Part shown: piece after piece, positions 27,788 to 38,100 of the stretch
Layout of the letters: each line of letters starts with the position of its first letter
How positions within the stretch are numbered: the first letter of the stretch is position 1
The notes under the pieces: model-generated
What the model was told of the DNA's origin: nothing
What the model saw: only the letters and a program-made list of their open reading frames with translations
Databases searched by the model: none
Translations under genes and position numbers: made by a program
Assembly: GCF_000316115.1 (NCBI RefSeq)
Contig: NZ_JH993797.1
Span: 7,475,961-7,539,960 of the forward strand
Direction of reading: 5' to 3'
Length of the DNA: 64,000 bases
Source: Leptolyngbya sp. PCC 7375
Lineage (GTDB): Bacteria > Cyanobacteriota > Cyanobacteriia > Phormidesmidales > Phormidesmidaceae

Positions 27788-28534
27788 ATGTTCATGATTG
27801 GCATAGAGACGATCTATGCCAATCATGAAGTCCTTTTGATAAAGAAAAATGATGCGGTGGGAATCCCTGAGATTTTCGAAGCGCTTAACGAAGGGAGAAC
27901 ATTGGAAATTGTTCCATCAGGCTCAGATTATTTGAGTAGCGCTGAATACTTTATTGCATATACGCTTGAAAACTATAACTGGATTTTTGGAAATCTTTCT
28001 GGCGTTAACGGCAGACATATAACTCATAATAGTCTAGCGAGAGAAATTTCTAGAAAACTCAATATTCAAACTTTTCATTATCACCAGAGCGATGGCGGTG
28101 AATTTGTAAATTATAAGATTTATGAAAATGGATTTGTTACTGATTTTTTTGATTTTTGCAGTGGTGGAGTTTCTGAAGATATTATCGACTTGGCAAATTT
28201 TTCCAAACAACCAAACATCAGTAATCTGTTGACTTTGAATGAGGACGATATACAAGACTATGAAGGGAATGTACCATTTGAATATGACTGTGTTTTATAT
28301 TCAGTGTCTAGACAAATCACTGTTGAAGATTTAATTGATGACAAGTATGTAAGCCCCGGATATATAGACCCATACTATTTTGTTGCCAAAACAATAGAGA
28401 GTTTAGAAATATATATTCCAATATCTAATCCAAAGTTGATATCGAAAGGAAAGTTACTAGATCCAGATACGTCCAATAAAGGCAGTGCAGATCATATCAA
28501 ATGTCAAAGTTTAACGTTTATGCAAGTTCATTGA
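27788..28534 (+). CDS. Hypothetical protein with hairpin over its start
   Basis: This protein of up to 248 residues is acidic and rich in Asn, Asp, Tyr and Ile, has no signal peptide and belongs to no family I recognise. A perfect 17-bp inverted repeat (27791-27829) covers codons 2 to 14, encoding MIGIETIYANHE. Any mRNA starting upstream would fold there. The A+T-rich codon usage differs from the backbone genes and suggests transfer. The start could be 27788 or 27794; no ribosome site is visible. Confidence 0.55.
   Translation: MFMIGIETIYANHEVLLIKKNDAVGIPEIFEALNEGRTLEIVPSGSDYLSSAEYFIAYTLENYNWIFGNLSGVNGRHITHNSLAREISRKLNIQTFHYHQSDGGEFVNYKIYENGFVTDFFDFCSGGVSEDIIDLANFSKQPNISNLLTLNEDDIQDYEGNVPFEYDCVLYSVSRQITVEDLIDDKYVSPGYIDPYYFVAKTIESLEIYIPISNPKLISKGKLLDPDTSNKGSADHIKCQSLTFMQVH
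27791..27829. repeat. Perfect 17-bp inverted repeat at a start codon
   Basis: TTCATGATTGGCATAGA (27791-27807) and its exact complement (27813-27829) are separated by GACGA. It overlaps the first codons of the 248-residue gene. Confidence 0.9.
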
Positions 28535-28555
28535 AGTAGGATCCCATATTTTCTC

Positions 28556-28741
28556 CTAATCATAAAATGATTTGAGTGATAATCGCCGTGTGGCTTTCCC
28601 TACGATGATGATTTGATAGAGAACAGCAGATTGTTTTTCATGGTTTTTGGCAAGCGCTGCTTTGGGTAGTCCCGCTGTAAAGGCCAGGACTCGTTGCACT
28701 GCGTTAGAAATATCTATCAGAGAGGCGTTATCTCTGTGCAT
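28556..28741 (-). pseudogene. HepT-type HEPN toxin, C-terminally truncated
   Basis: The 61-residue frame starts with an ATG overlapping the stop of the nucleotidyltransferase gene (ATGCACAGAGATAA). It matches the first half of HepT (DUF86) proteins: MHRDNASLIDISNAVQRVL, then LYQIIIVGKATRRLS. It ends at SFYD, before the region that carries the RNase R-x4-H-Y motif (normally in a MRDxxIH segment). The toxin should therefore be inactive. Confidence 0.75.
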
Positions 28742-29087
28742 AAATTGTTTGAGCTGTTGTTGAAATTTCTTGTCGTCGAATCCAGTTTTCGCTTGTTTCG
28801 ATGGATTTTTTGATTGTGATATCAACTGGACGATGGAGCTGTTTTTCTAGCTCATGCTTTATTTTGGCTAGGGTGAGTAGTCCTTGCCGGACGTTGGCCT
28901 TAAAGGTTAATAGGATATCAATGTCGCTTTGTTCAGTGAAGCCATTGCGGAGAATCGAACCAAAAAGAGCTATAGTGTTAATACTCCAGCGTTGACAAAA
29001 TGCAGATACATCTTTGTCAGACATACCTAAACGGCTTTGAGTACTAGGGCTGAGATTTTGGGTGATGACAAATTGACTAGAAGTCAT
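28728..29087 (-). CDS. MntA-type minimal nucleotidyltransferase antitoxin
   Basis: This 119-residue protein has the MNT nucleotidyltransferase signature: G43-S44 and D55/D57 in LFGSILRNGFTEQSDIDIL. In the MntA/HepT system such proteins neutralise the HEPN RNase HepT by adding AMP residues to a tyrosine near its active site. The gene overlaps the HepT remnant by 14 bases, the usual layout, but with the antitoxin first. With a truncated toxin this is a leftover antitoxin that may still protect against related HepT toxins. Confidence 0.82.
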   Translation of the reverse strand: MTSSQFVITQNLSPSTQSRLGMSDKDVSAFCQRWSINTIALFGSILRNGFTEQSDIDILLTFKANVRQGLLTLAKIKHELEKQLHRPVDITIKKSIETSENWIRRQEISTTAQTIYAQR

Positions 29088-29277
29088 AGTCTAAATTTAT
29101 TGACTTCATGGAGCAGTGATTTTTGACGCAAACTCTTCGAAAATTGTCTTATTATTTCCTGCTGTTGCCTGAACTAATGAACGAAAGATATCTATCACCT
29201 CCCTTACCGTAGTAGTATTATTCAGTCCACCACTTTCTAATCCTCTGTTTAGTTGTGTACAAAATGGAAGTGTAACC

Positions 29278-29740
29278 TCAATAATTTTTTGCCAATTGTA
29301 CAGTAATCAGCTCTGCTTCAACATTTTTAGATTCTGGTAGGTTATGGACGTACCATACTATATAGAGTTTTAACTTTCTCAGACTTAATACAGTCTCTTA
29401 TCTCTACAGCGGCTGATTTTATACGTTTGGGTACATCATTAATATCTCTTTGTAACAGCCAACCAATGCCAGTGTTTAGATCACTAGCTTTGTTTGCAGG
29501 AGCTTTATCCTTCTCCTTTTGAGAGAAATAACACTGTGCCAATACTGCGTAGCAGTCTTCAGAATTGACATATACCATGTCACACTTCTTATCATCGCTA
29601 CCATCAGTGATTGCATCTGCAGCAATTGTTTCAAGGTCGTCTAGCCCAAATCGTAAAGCTAGTGAAAAAAGACCTAAGGCATTATCGCTATACTCTAAGA
29701 GGTCTTCACGTGCCGTAAAAGCATCATTCCAACTATTCAT
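29278..29740 (-). pseudogene. AIPR-family (abortive phage resistance) remnant
   Basis: The 132-residue frame from 29740 resembles the N-terminal part of AIPR proteins: FSLALRFGLDDLETIAADA, ITDGSDDKKCDMVYVN, then NKASDLNTGIGWLLQ and KRIKSAAVEIRD. After KVKTLY a one-base shift moves the sequence to WYVHNLPESKNVEAELITV in another frame, which ends in a stop at 29278. Full AIPR proteins are several hundred residues long, so most of the gene is gone. A further open stretch to 29106 cannot be assigned. Confidence 0.65.
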
Positions 29741-29997
29741 AATGATTACTCTTCTTGGATATCTTTCTTAAAGTAGACAAACTCGATCTGAAACATTACA
29801 CGTTTCTTGAAGTATTCAGAGCATATTCTTACACTGCATTTCAATGAAGAGCTGAATAATAACAATGGTATGAATAGACCGTTCTTTCCATTCTGATGCA
29901 CCCCATGTCCATCAATGCCCCAAGGCTGGCCACATTCTATACTAGATTCACCTAAACTAGGAGCACCTGCTGGTATCCCCTGTGCGGTCAATCGCCC
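29741..29997. other. Region between AIPR remnant and AAA gene
   Basis: An 81-codon minus frame (29746-29991) ends just before the AIPR start. It may be the tail of a degraded upstream partner, but no family is recognised. The divergent AAA gene needs a promoter here. Confidence 0.35.
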
Positions 29998-31107
29998 ATG
30001 AAAGTCAAATCGATTTCCATCCGTAACTTTAAGCGATTTGAGACCCTGGATCTATCCTTTGAAAATCAGGTCCTGGACGAAATTAGCGATCGCTACTTAA
30101 TCCTTGGTGATAATGGCACCGGCAAAACCACCCTACTACAGGCCATTGCCCTACCTCTGGCCCTGGCCACCCGACGCATTACCGACATCGCCGACTTTTA
30201 CTGGAGCGGTTTTCTCCCTGGACGCTACTGGCGCAACGGCGCACCCAAAATAGAACTCACTGTCACCTTTACCCCTGCCGAAAGACAAGCCACCCGCGAT
30301 ATTGCCCATCGCTGGTACGCCAACCAACCAGAGGACTTTCGCAGCAGTCATCCCTTTGTAGAACCCGGCGATAGCGAGCAAGTGGTTTTAACCCTCGACG
30401 GCGACTACTGGCAAGCCGGTCACACACCAGCAGAAAGCGCCCAATTTCAAGGACGATACTATGCCCAAGTCCTGCTTAAACGGGGTGACTACAGTGCTCG
30501 TTCAGTCTTTCAGCAACTACCCGGCGTTTTTTGGTTTGATCAATTTCGTAACCTCAGTAGCCATATCTCTACTGACGCAGCTACAGATAATGGCCACAGT
30601 TCAGGCACCCAACCCGCTTTTGAAATCGGTGTGGGACAGCTTCGGCAATATTTAATCAGTTGGCATCAACGTCGGCAAGCCAGTCCCGCAGCTGATGATG
30701 ATTATCTCAGTCAGCTTGAAACCCTGTACCAACGAGTCTTTCCTGGACGAAAATTTTACGGTGTTGAAAGTCTACCAAAACTAGACTCACCTACTGAAGA
30801 AACTGCCTACTTTCTCCTAGAAGATGAACAACAACATCACTACGATATTGCTGAAATGTCAGCGGGAGAACAGTCTATTTTCCCAATTCTTTATGAATTT
30901 GTTAGACAACAAATTGCTCACTCTATCGTTCTTATTGATGAAATAGATCTGAATCTGCATCCTCCAGCAGCTCAGCATCTAATGAAACAGCTTGTGAGAT
31001 TAGAGCCTAGCTGTCAGTTTATTATCACCACCCATTCTGAAGCTGCTAGTGCCATTGCTAGTCCCCATGAATTACATCGCCTCACTGGAGGTGCCCTTTG
31101 TCTGTAA
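29998..31107 (+). CDS. AAA (ABC/SMC-like) ATPase of a PARIS/OLD-like pair
   Basis: This 369-residue protein is an OLD/RecF-like AAA ATPase. It has an SMC-type N-terminus (IRNFKRFETLDL), Walker A GDNGTGKT at 37-44, an ABC signature-like SAGEQS near 293, Walker B VLIDEID with D314-E315, and the ITTHSE H-loop near 346. It ends 10 bases inside the next gene, whose protein is TOPRIM-like. In the PARIS system an AAA ATPase (AriA) holds a DUF4435 TOPRIM nuclease (AriB) and releases it on sensing phage proteins. The size and pairing fit that scheme, but a split OLD-type system is equally possible. Confidence 0.8.
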   Translation: MKVKSISIRNFKRFETLDLSFENQVLDEISDRYLILGDNGTGKTTLLQAIALPLALATRRITDIADFYWSGFLPGRYWRNGAPKIELTVTFTPAERQATRDIAHRWYANQPEDFRSSHPFVEPGDSEQVVLTLDGDYWQAGHTPAESAQFQGRYYAQVLLKRGDYSARSVFQQLPGVFWFDQFRNLSSHISTDAATDNGHSSGTQPAFEIGVGQLRQYLISWHQRRQASPAADDDYLSQLETLYQRVFPGRKFYGVESLPKLDSPTEETAYFLLEDEQQHHYDIAEMSAGEQSIFPILYEFVRQQIAHSIVLIDEIDLNLHPPAAQHLMKQLVRLEPSCQFIITTHSEAASAIASPHELHRLTGGALCL

Positions 31108-31907
31108 CACAGCTTTACTGTGAGGGTAGTAAACAAGGCACCGATATTCGCATTATCTCACAGCTAGTCCCTTGCTTGGTGCGTGCTGTTGGTAGCAAAA
31201 ATACCTTGAAAGAAAAGGTGATCGTCGACCGTCGCATTGTTCCTAGCCTGGCATGCTTAGTCGATAGAGATTTTGATTGTGCTTCTAGCACCATTACCCA
31301 GCAGCCTATTGCCCTATTTGAAAATAGTATTCAAGTGGGATGGACATGGGAACGCAAAGAAATCGAAAACTATCTACTCGATCCTACCGTCGTTGAACAA
31401 ACCTGGCTATCCAAGGGATGGTTTAGCCTAGAAGACTACCATCAAGCTTTGATGCAGGCGGTTGAGCGGTTACGATTCTATACTGTAGCGAGAACAGCTC
31501 TTTCCTGTTTTGGGTTTAGGAACCGTTGGGGTAGCAATGTCAGTAGTTTTCCCACTGCTTACGCATTTCCCAATAGCCTAGAGCAGCAGTCATGTCGCGA
31601 CAAAATCACAGAAATTGTCACCATGAGTAAAGGGGATCGGCTGATTACCCCGGACAATGTTCTACAGAAATTTGATGATCTATTACCTGAATTCACTCCA
31701 TCTGGACATCGGTACAATCATTTTCTGATTTATTTCTCTGGCAAAGATTTGTTTTGCGCTATGAAGCCAAGTTTAGATAACTGGCTTCCTAATCCCCAAA
31801 CATCCATCCAAACCTTTGCAGAACGAATCGTTGTTCAGTTAGAGCGGGCTGAAACTTCATGGACTTGGTTGCCAGAATGGCAGGCTCTTCGGCAACTATT
31901 GGAATAG
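31098..31907 (+). CDS. TOPRIM/DUF4435-like effector paired with the AAA ATPase
   Basis: This 269-residue protein has a TOPRIM-like pattern: E9 in LYCEGSKQG, then D56, D58 and D60 in LVDRDFD, and the DUF4435-type segment WERKEIENYLLDP at 84-96. The start is a TTG at 31098, supported by GGAGG five bases upstream and by overlap with the ATPase stop. In PARIS the matching protein AriB is a nuclease acting on host tRNA. The nuclease role here is inferred. Both genes are intact, unlike their defence-type neighbours. Confidence 0.72.
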   Translation: MSVTQLYCEGSKQGTDIRIISQLVPCLVRAVGSKNTLKEKVIVDRRIVPSLACLVDRDFDCASSTITQQPIALFENSIQVGWTWERKEIENYLLDPTVVEQTWLSKGWFSLEDYHQALMQAVERLRFYTVARTALSCFGFRNRWGSNVSSFPTAYAFPNSLEQQSCRDKITEIVTMSKGDRLITPDNVLQKFDDLLPEFTPSGHRYNHFLIYFSGKDLFCAMKPSLDNWLPNPQTSIQTFAERIVVQLERAETSWTWLPEWQALRQLLE

Positions 31908-32021
31908 CCAAATACCAAAGAAATCACCAATAGCTCAGTGTAATGGGATCAACTCAATTTGCCAGACACTGTCTGGCAAATTGGATATCGTAGTAGACAG
32001 AAGAGCCCCATCAGATAATGC

Positions 32022-34283
32022 TTACTTCCGTCGTTTTGGCCGACTAAATTTTGCTTGCAAATCCGCCAAACTAGCCGACTTCGGTGCAGCCTTCTCCACC
32101 GCCTGCTGCTTACTCGGTCTCGGCGCTGCTTTTCCACCACCACCACCATCCACTGCCTTCATACTCAACCCAATCCGCTTTAACTCCTTATTAATCTCCA
32201 TTACCTGCACTTTCACCACCTGACCCACTTGTACAACCTCTTTCGGGTCCTTCACAAACCGATTCACCAGCTGCGAAATATGCACCAGCCCATCTTGATG
32301 CACGCCAATATCCACAAACGCTCCAAAGTTGGCCACGTTGGTGATTACGCCTTCCAACACCATGCCTTCCTTCAGGTCCGAAATCTCATTCACTCCCTCC
32401 TGGAAGCTCGCATAGGTAAACTCCGCTCGCGGGTCCCGCCCCGGTTTCTCCAACTCTTCCACAATGTCCCGCAATGTGGGCAAACCAACCGCATCCGTCA
32501 CATACCGTTGCAGCTCCAGATTCTCCAGGTTCAAATCACTCAAACCCTTTTTCCCATCCACTCCTTTATCCTTCAAAATTGTTGTAGCAATGTCATAACT
32601 CTCTGGGTGCACCGCCGTGTTATCCAGCGGATTCTTCCCATCTCGGATGCGCAAAAAGCCCGCACACTGCTCATAGGCCTTCGGCCCTAGCTTCGCTACC
32701 TTCAACAACTGTCGTCGATTGTTAAAGGCCCCATTTTCATTGCGGTAGGCAACAATATTATTGGCAATGGCCGAACTAACCCCCGATACATAGGTGAGCA
32801 ATTCGCGGGAAGCAATATTCAAATCCACCCCCACATAGTTCACACAGCTTTCCACGGTGGCATCTAGCTTTTGCTTTAGCTGCTTCTGGTCCACATCGTG
32901 CTGATACTGCCCCACCCCAATGGACTTGGGCTCAATTTTTACCAGTTCCGCTAGCGGATCTTGAAGCCGTCGAGCAATGCTAATGGCACCGCGTACGGTG
33001 ATGTCGAGATCGGGAAACTCTGCGATCGCAACCTCACTCGCAGAATAAATCGATGCCCCCGACTCATTCACCATCACCTTAATCGGCTTTGGATCTAGTG
33101 CTTTAATCACCTCAGCAACAAACCCATCGGTCTCTCGGCTGGCCGTACCATTGCCAATGGCAATTAGCTGAATATTATGACGAGAGATCATCTCTGAGAG
33201 AATCTTTGCCGCACTCTCCTGTTTACCCGTATGGGGAAAGATCGCCTTATACTCCAGAAACTTCCCGGTTCCATCAATCGCTGCCACCTTACAGCCGGTG
33301 CGAAAACCAGGGTCCACTCCCAACGTTGGCTTCATCCCTGCCGGAGCTGCCAATAACAGGTTTTTGATATTCACCGCAAACGTATCAATTGATTCGCCAT
33401 CGGCCCAGGCTTTCTTCTCTGCAATCACCTCATTGGTGAGAGAGTTTTTCATCAGCCGAGAGAAGGCGTCTTTAATCAGAGTTTGGTAAAACTGTCGCAC
33501 CTTGGCCTGCTTAGTGCGGATCTGGCTAGTCTCTAAATGGTCAAGAATTCGGTCTTCATCACCGGTGAGATTAACCTTAAGGATGCCTTCTTTGTCACCC
33601 CGCAGCAGGGCCAGCAAATTGTGGGGAGCAAGCTTTGCGATCGCACATTCATACTTGCGATACATCTCATACTTAGTGCTGCCTTCGGGATAGTCCGGCT
33701 TAATCTTTGAGCTAAATACCCCCGTTTTTAGCAGCGTCTGCCGCACATAGGCCCGTAGCTCCGATTGCTCTGCAACGCCCTCTGCCAAAATATCCGACGC
33801 CCCCTGCAACGCTGCTGCCGCATCGGGCACATCGTCAGTGATAAAGTTAGCCGCCAGCTCCTCCAGCGATTTCACCGCTTCACCCGTTTTATTTAGCTGA
33901 GCAATCTGCTGGGCTAGTGGTTCTAGACCTTTTTCACGGGCTATGGTGGCACGGGTGCGGCGTTTGGGCCGATAGGGCAGGTAAAGGTCCTCTAGCTCGG
34001 TTTTGCTGGTGCAGCGCTGAATGCGATCGCGTAATTCATCCGTCAGCTTGCCCTGGCCTTCAATCGACTCCAGCACCGTTTGCTTACGGTTCGTTAGCTC
34101 CGTCAGATAGGCAAACTGCTCTTCGATCTGCCGCAGCTGCCGTTCATCCAGTTCCCCCGTCTTTTCCTTACGATAGCGGGCAATAAACGGTACCGTTGCC
34201 CCCGTTTCCAGTAGTTCTAACGCGGCCTCCACTTGAGCGGGTCGAACGGATAGATCCTTGGCAATGACGGGGGCAAACTGCAT
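32022..34283 (-). CDS. tex: Tex-family RNA-binding transcription accessory protein
   Basis: This 753-residue protein has the complete Tex layout. An N-terminal helical region (VRPAQVEAALELLETGATVPFIARYRKE) is followed by a YqgF/RNase H-like domain with LGVDPGFRTGCK. Tandem HhH motifs include VDLNIASRELLTYVSGVSSAIA, and a C-terminal S1 domain (GMVLEGVITNVANFGAFVDIG) ends in a basic tail (PSKQQAVEKAAPK ... RPKRRK). Tex binds RNA and associates with transcription complexes. Its length and motifs are intact. It is a single gene, convergent with the TOPRIM-like gene. Confidence 0.95.
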   Translation of the reverse strand: MQFAPVIAKDLSVRPAQVEAALELLETGATVPFIARYRKEKTGELDERQLRQIEEQFAYLTELTNRKQTVLESIEGQGKLTDELRDRIQRCTSKTELEDLYLPYRPKRRTRATIAREKGLEPLAQQIAQLNKTGEAVKSLEELAANFITDDVPDAAAALQGASDILAEGVAEQSELRAYVRQTLLKTGVFSSKIKPDYPEGSTKYEMYRKYECAIAKLAPHNLLALLRGDKEGILKVNLTGDEDRILDHLETSQIRTKQAKVRQFYQTLIKDAFSRLMKNSLTNEVIAEKKAWADGESIDTFAVNIKNLLLAAPAGMKPTLGVDPGFRTGCKVAAIDGTGKFLEYKAIFPHTGKQESAAKILSEMISRHNIQLIAIGNGTASRETDGFVAEVIKALDPKPIKVMVNESGASIYSASEVAIAEFPDLDITVRGAISIARRLQDPLAELVKIEPKSIGVGQYQHDVDQKQLKQKLDATVESCVNYVGVDLNIASRELLTYVSGVSSAIANNIVAYRNENGAFNNRRQLLKVAKLGPKAYEQCAGFLRIRDGKNPLDNTAVHPESYDIATTILKDKGVDGKKGLSDLNLENLELQRYVTDAVGLPTLRDIVEELEKPGRDPRAEFTYASFQEGVNEISDLKEGMVLEGVITNVANFGAFVDIGVHQDGLVHISQLVNRFVKDPKEVVQVGQVVKVQVMEINKELKRIGLSMKAVDGGGGGKAAPRPSKQQAVEKAAPKSASLADLQAKFSRPKRRK

Positions 34284-34385
34284 AGGGAGTTTCTAAGAAA
34301 ATAAGCCAACATGATGCAATTGCTGATGGGGGGGATAAGTCGCTCTATAGTTTTTACTCTTTGACTGCCTCTTACGGCTAACGCC

Positions 34386-34406
34386 ATCCCGAGGATCAGC
34401 AATGCC
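34386..34406 (+). repeat. Dispersed intergenic repeat, copy 3
   Basis: ATCCCGAGGATCAGCAATGC plus C lies between the divergent tex and membrane-protein genes. It is the best-matching reference for the copies at 8134, 17279 and 39740. Confidence 0.5.
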
Positions 34407-34487
34407 GCCATGATTATAGCGAGTTGTACTTGCCCCCAATCGCCCTTAATTGCTATACCGTGAAACTACAGATGCTGTCCCAGAGTT

Positions 34488-34922
34488 ATGAAACGACCCG
34501 TAGGTGTGACAATTTTGGCCATCATCGATGGTTTACAGGCCATATTGCTAGGTCTGATGGGGGTTGCTGCCTTTTTTCTAAGCAAAATAATTCTGGAGCA
34601 GATGCGTCTAGATCCAGAGATGTCGGGGCTACTAGAGCAACTGCCTCCCGGGGTCATAGAAACGTTTCCTAAAGTGATGGGGGGAATATTTCTAGTGCTG
34701 GCATTGGCGAACGCTGCGATCGCAATTGGCCTATGGGCGCTACAGTCATGGGCCTGGTACTTGAATCTAATGCTGCAGGCCCTGGGTATTTTTGGCAATT
34801 TAGGGGGCCTACTAATGGTCAACCCCATCAGTTTGGCAGCTGTGGCCTTTAGTGGCTTCTATATCTATTACTTTTTGCAACAACCTGTCCAAGAAGCCTT
34901 TGGCGTTCGTAATGTGTTTTGA
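34488..34922 (+). CDS. Small four-helix membrane protein
   Basis: This 144-residue protein has about four hydrophobic segments (about 7-30, 62-85, 88-108 and 115-135) with a short Gln/Pro-containing loop between the first two (MRLDPEMSGLLEQLPPGV). It resembles small DUF-type cyanobacterial membrane proteins but I cannot name the family. It is divergent from tex and shares its 200-bp promoter region. Confidence 0.65.
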   Translation: MKRPVGVTILAIIDGLQAILLGLMGVAAFFLSKIILEQMRLDPEMSGLLEQLPPGVIETFPKVMGGIFLVLALANAAIAIGLWALQSWAWYLNLMLQALGIFGNLGGLLMVNPISLAAVAFSGFYIYYFLQQPVQEAFGVRNVF

Positions 34923-35116
34923 AGAAACGTCAGGGAATCCTATGGAATAACATGCGAGATTGATATAGAAGAACAATATCTTTGTTGAGTTTGCACGTCT
35001 GAAAATCAGAGATTTGCATCTTTTTGCATCTTCATGTATCCATTCTTAAAGGCTGTCTCAATTGTTTCAGGAGAGATCACCGTTTCATATTCAGAGGGTG
35101 ATTGTGTCGGTTGCTA

Positions 35117-35153
35117 TTAAAAAACAGTGAACCAGATCCCTGGTTCACTGTTT
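35117..35153 (-). terminator. Rho-independent terminator of the RND operon
   Basis: Arms AAACAGTGAACCA (35122-35134) and its exact complement (35141-35153) enclose six bases. On the minus strand the stem is followed by a T6 run. It lies 25 bp past the pump gene. Confidence 0.92.
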
Positions 35154-35178
35154 GCCGTTGTTGATGGTGTTGCGAGAA

Positions 35179-38100
35179 CTATTTCACACCGGTTGCGATC
35201 GCCTCTGGTTTCTCATCAATATCTTCCTCTCGACCCAGCCCCGTTAACCGCCTTAGCAGAGAGCCGATGCCGTCATTAAACTGAGCGATAAAGGTGAAAC
35301 ATACCGGCACCACCACCAGGGTGAGTAGGGTGGCTGTCGAGAAACCACCAATAACGGCAATGGCCATGGGGCTACGGGTTTCACCACCAGAACCCCACTC
35401 CATGGCAATGGGTACCATGCCTGCCATGGTGGAAATAGAGGTCATCAAAATTGGGCGGAGTCGCGTCAGACCTGCTTCAATCACCGATTGCCGGAGGGCA
35501 ATTCCTTTTGCTCGGGCCATCAGGGCATAGTCCACCAGCAGAATTGAGTTTTTGGTCACCAGACCCATCAACAGAACGATGCCGATCAGGGCAAACAGAC
35601 CCAAGGGTTTCTGGGCAATCATCAGTCCCAACAGTGCCCCACCAATACACAAGGGCAGAGCGACCATCACCGCAAAGGGATAGATAAAGCTGTTGTACAG
35701 CAAGACCAGTACTGCGTAGATCATGACAATCGCCGTCGCCAGGGCAATACCAAACCGGCTAAAGACTTCTCGCATGATTTCGGCATCGCCGGAGGGTTGT
35801 TGAGAAACCCCTGCGGGGAGATTGATAAAGGAGGGGAGGGCATAAACTTGCTGTAACCCTTGACCCAGGGTGATGCCGTCTAAGTTGGCACCAATGGTGA
35901 CCTGCCGGGAGCGGTCTAATCGATCAATCTGGGCTGGGCCACTGCCAAACTCGATGTCGGCAACGGCAATCAGAGGAATCAGCTGTCCCTGGTTATTGAG
36001 AACCTTGAGGTTTTCTAATGTGGATAGGTTATTGCGAAACTCTGAGGCTAGCCTTACCCGAATTGGAATCTGGCGATCGCCCACATCAAATTCCGCCAGG
36101 TCAGATTCGGCATCGCCCAGCGTGGCCAGGGATGCGGTGCTGGCAATGTCTCTGACTGTTACACCCAAGTCAGCTGCCCGTTGCACATCAGGGCGAATCA
36201 AAATCTCGGGCTGTACCAGGTTGGCACTGGAACTCACCTCCACCAACCCAGAAATCTGGCGCATTTCCTGGGTGAGGGCATCGGACGTGGCCTTTAGAGC
36301 TGCAGGATTGTCACTGCGCAAAGTCACCTCCAGGGCTTTACCGCTACCACCCGCGCCACCCTGGTTTTCAAAACTAATGCGGGCACCGGGAATCTGTCGT
36401 AGCACCTGGCGCATATCGTTTTCAAACTGTCCTCGCGATAGGCGTTCTTGTTTGGGTTTTAGTCGAGCTACGGCTGACGCTTCGGCGGGCTCTTGGGAGA
36501 TGTATACGCTATCTACGGCGGGATTTGCTTTAAGCTGATCACTCACGTACTGGGTAACCAGCTCTGTTTTGGCCAGGGTACTGCCCGGCGGTAGATCGAT
36601 GTCCAGGCTAGATAAACCAGTGTCACCTGCGGCAAACAAACTGGTGGGAATAAACCGCGACAACATCAAACTGGCAATGAAAAAGCCAATGGCTAAGCCT
36701 ACCGTTAAAATTCGATGGCGCAGTGCTCCTCGCACCAGTCGAAAGTAGGGCAGTAGCCCCTTGGGTACGTAGATATCTCCAGCTCGGTAGCCATCGGCTT
36801 GACCGGGAGACCTTTCTTGCACTGGTTTTGGTTTGAGTAAATATGCCGCCATCATAGGGGTCATCAGACGGGCCACCAGGGTAGAAAACATGGTGGAGAC
36901 GGCTACGGTGACGCCAAAGGGCTGGAAAAACTGACCGGGCACCCCACCCATAAAGGCTACGGGCAAAAATACGGCCACAATGGTGGCCGTGGTGGTCACC
37001 ACCGCTAACCCCACTTCAGCCGTAGAATCCATGGCCGCCCGCATGGGACGTTTACCCATGTCGATGTGCCGTTCTACGTTTTCGATTTCTACAATGGCGT
37101 CGTCCACCAGGTTGCCGACCGCCAGGGTGAGGGCCAGCAGGGTCATGCTGTTGAGGGTATAGCCCAGGGATTGCAGAACAATAAAGGTGGGGATAATCGA
37201 GAGAGGTAGGGCGGTGGCGGTAATTAATGTAGTGCGCCAGTTGCGTAGGAAAACGCTAACAACAATAACTGCGAGGAGTGAGCCAATAATGAGGGCATCA
37301 ATGGAGGCTTTATAGGAATCGCGAACGTCGGTGGCCCGGGTGTAGATCAGGTCAAATTGGACGTCGTCGAGGGTTTCGGTGAGGGTTGCGATCGCATCTT
37401 GCACCCCATCTTCCACCGTGACTAACAGACTGCCATTGCTGCGAAATACAGAAAACGACACCACTGGCTGATTGTCTAAATAAGCCGATTGCCGTTTTTC
37501 ACCAAAGTCATCCTCAACGGCTCCCAAGGTATTTAAGGGCACCGTATTGCCATCGGGTAGGAGAATACCTAGATTCTGTAGACGTTCCACCGTGGGTGCA
37601 CTACCCAGTGTGCGAATGCCCTGTTCCTGGCCCAAAATGTCGCTGCGACCACCGGGCAGGTTGATATTGGAATTACGGATCTGATTGTTGACCTGGGTGG
37701 CAGTGATACCGAGAGCGTCTAGCTCATTGGGATTGAGATCGACGATAATCTCGCGGTCCACCCCACCAAACCGGCGTACCTGGGCCACACCTTTTACCGA
37801 CAGCAACTCCGTCGCAATGGTGCGATCCACCAGGTCACTCAAATCCTCCACCGATCGTGTTCCAGAACTTACCGTATACGTAAGCATCGGTCCGCCTTCA
37901 AATTTGAGACGTCGTACCTGGGGTTCCTGAGCATCTTGAGGCAGTTCATCTCGCACTCGGGTGACGGCATCTCGCACATCGTTGGTGGCCTGCTCCGTAT
38001 CCACACCCAGGTCAAAACTGATCACCGTGGTGGAATTACCATCGGTTACCGTCGAGCGCACATTATCGATATTGCCAAGACCCGAAACCGCATCCTCCAC

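Noticed and set aside
29746..29991. 81-codon minus frame as the partner gene of AIPR
   Set aside because: No family features could be recognised; kept only as a note on a possible remnant.
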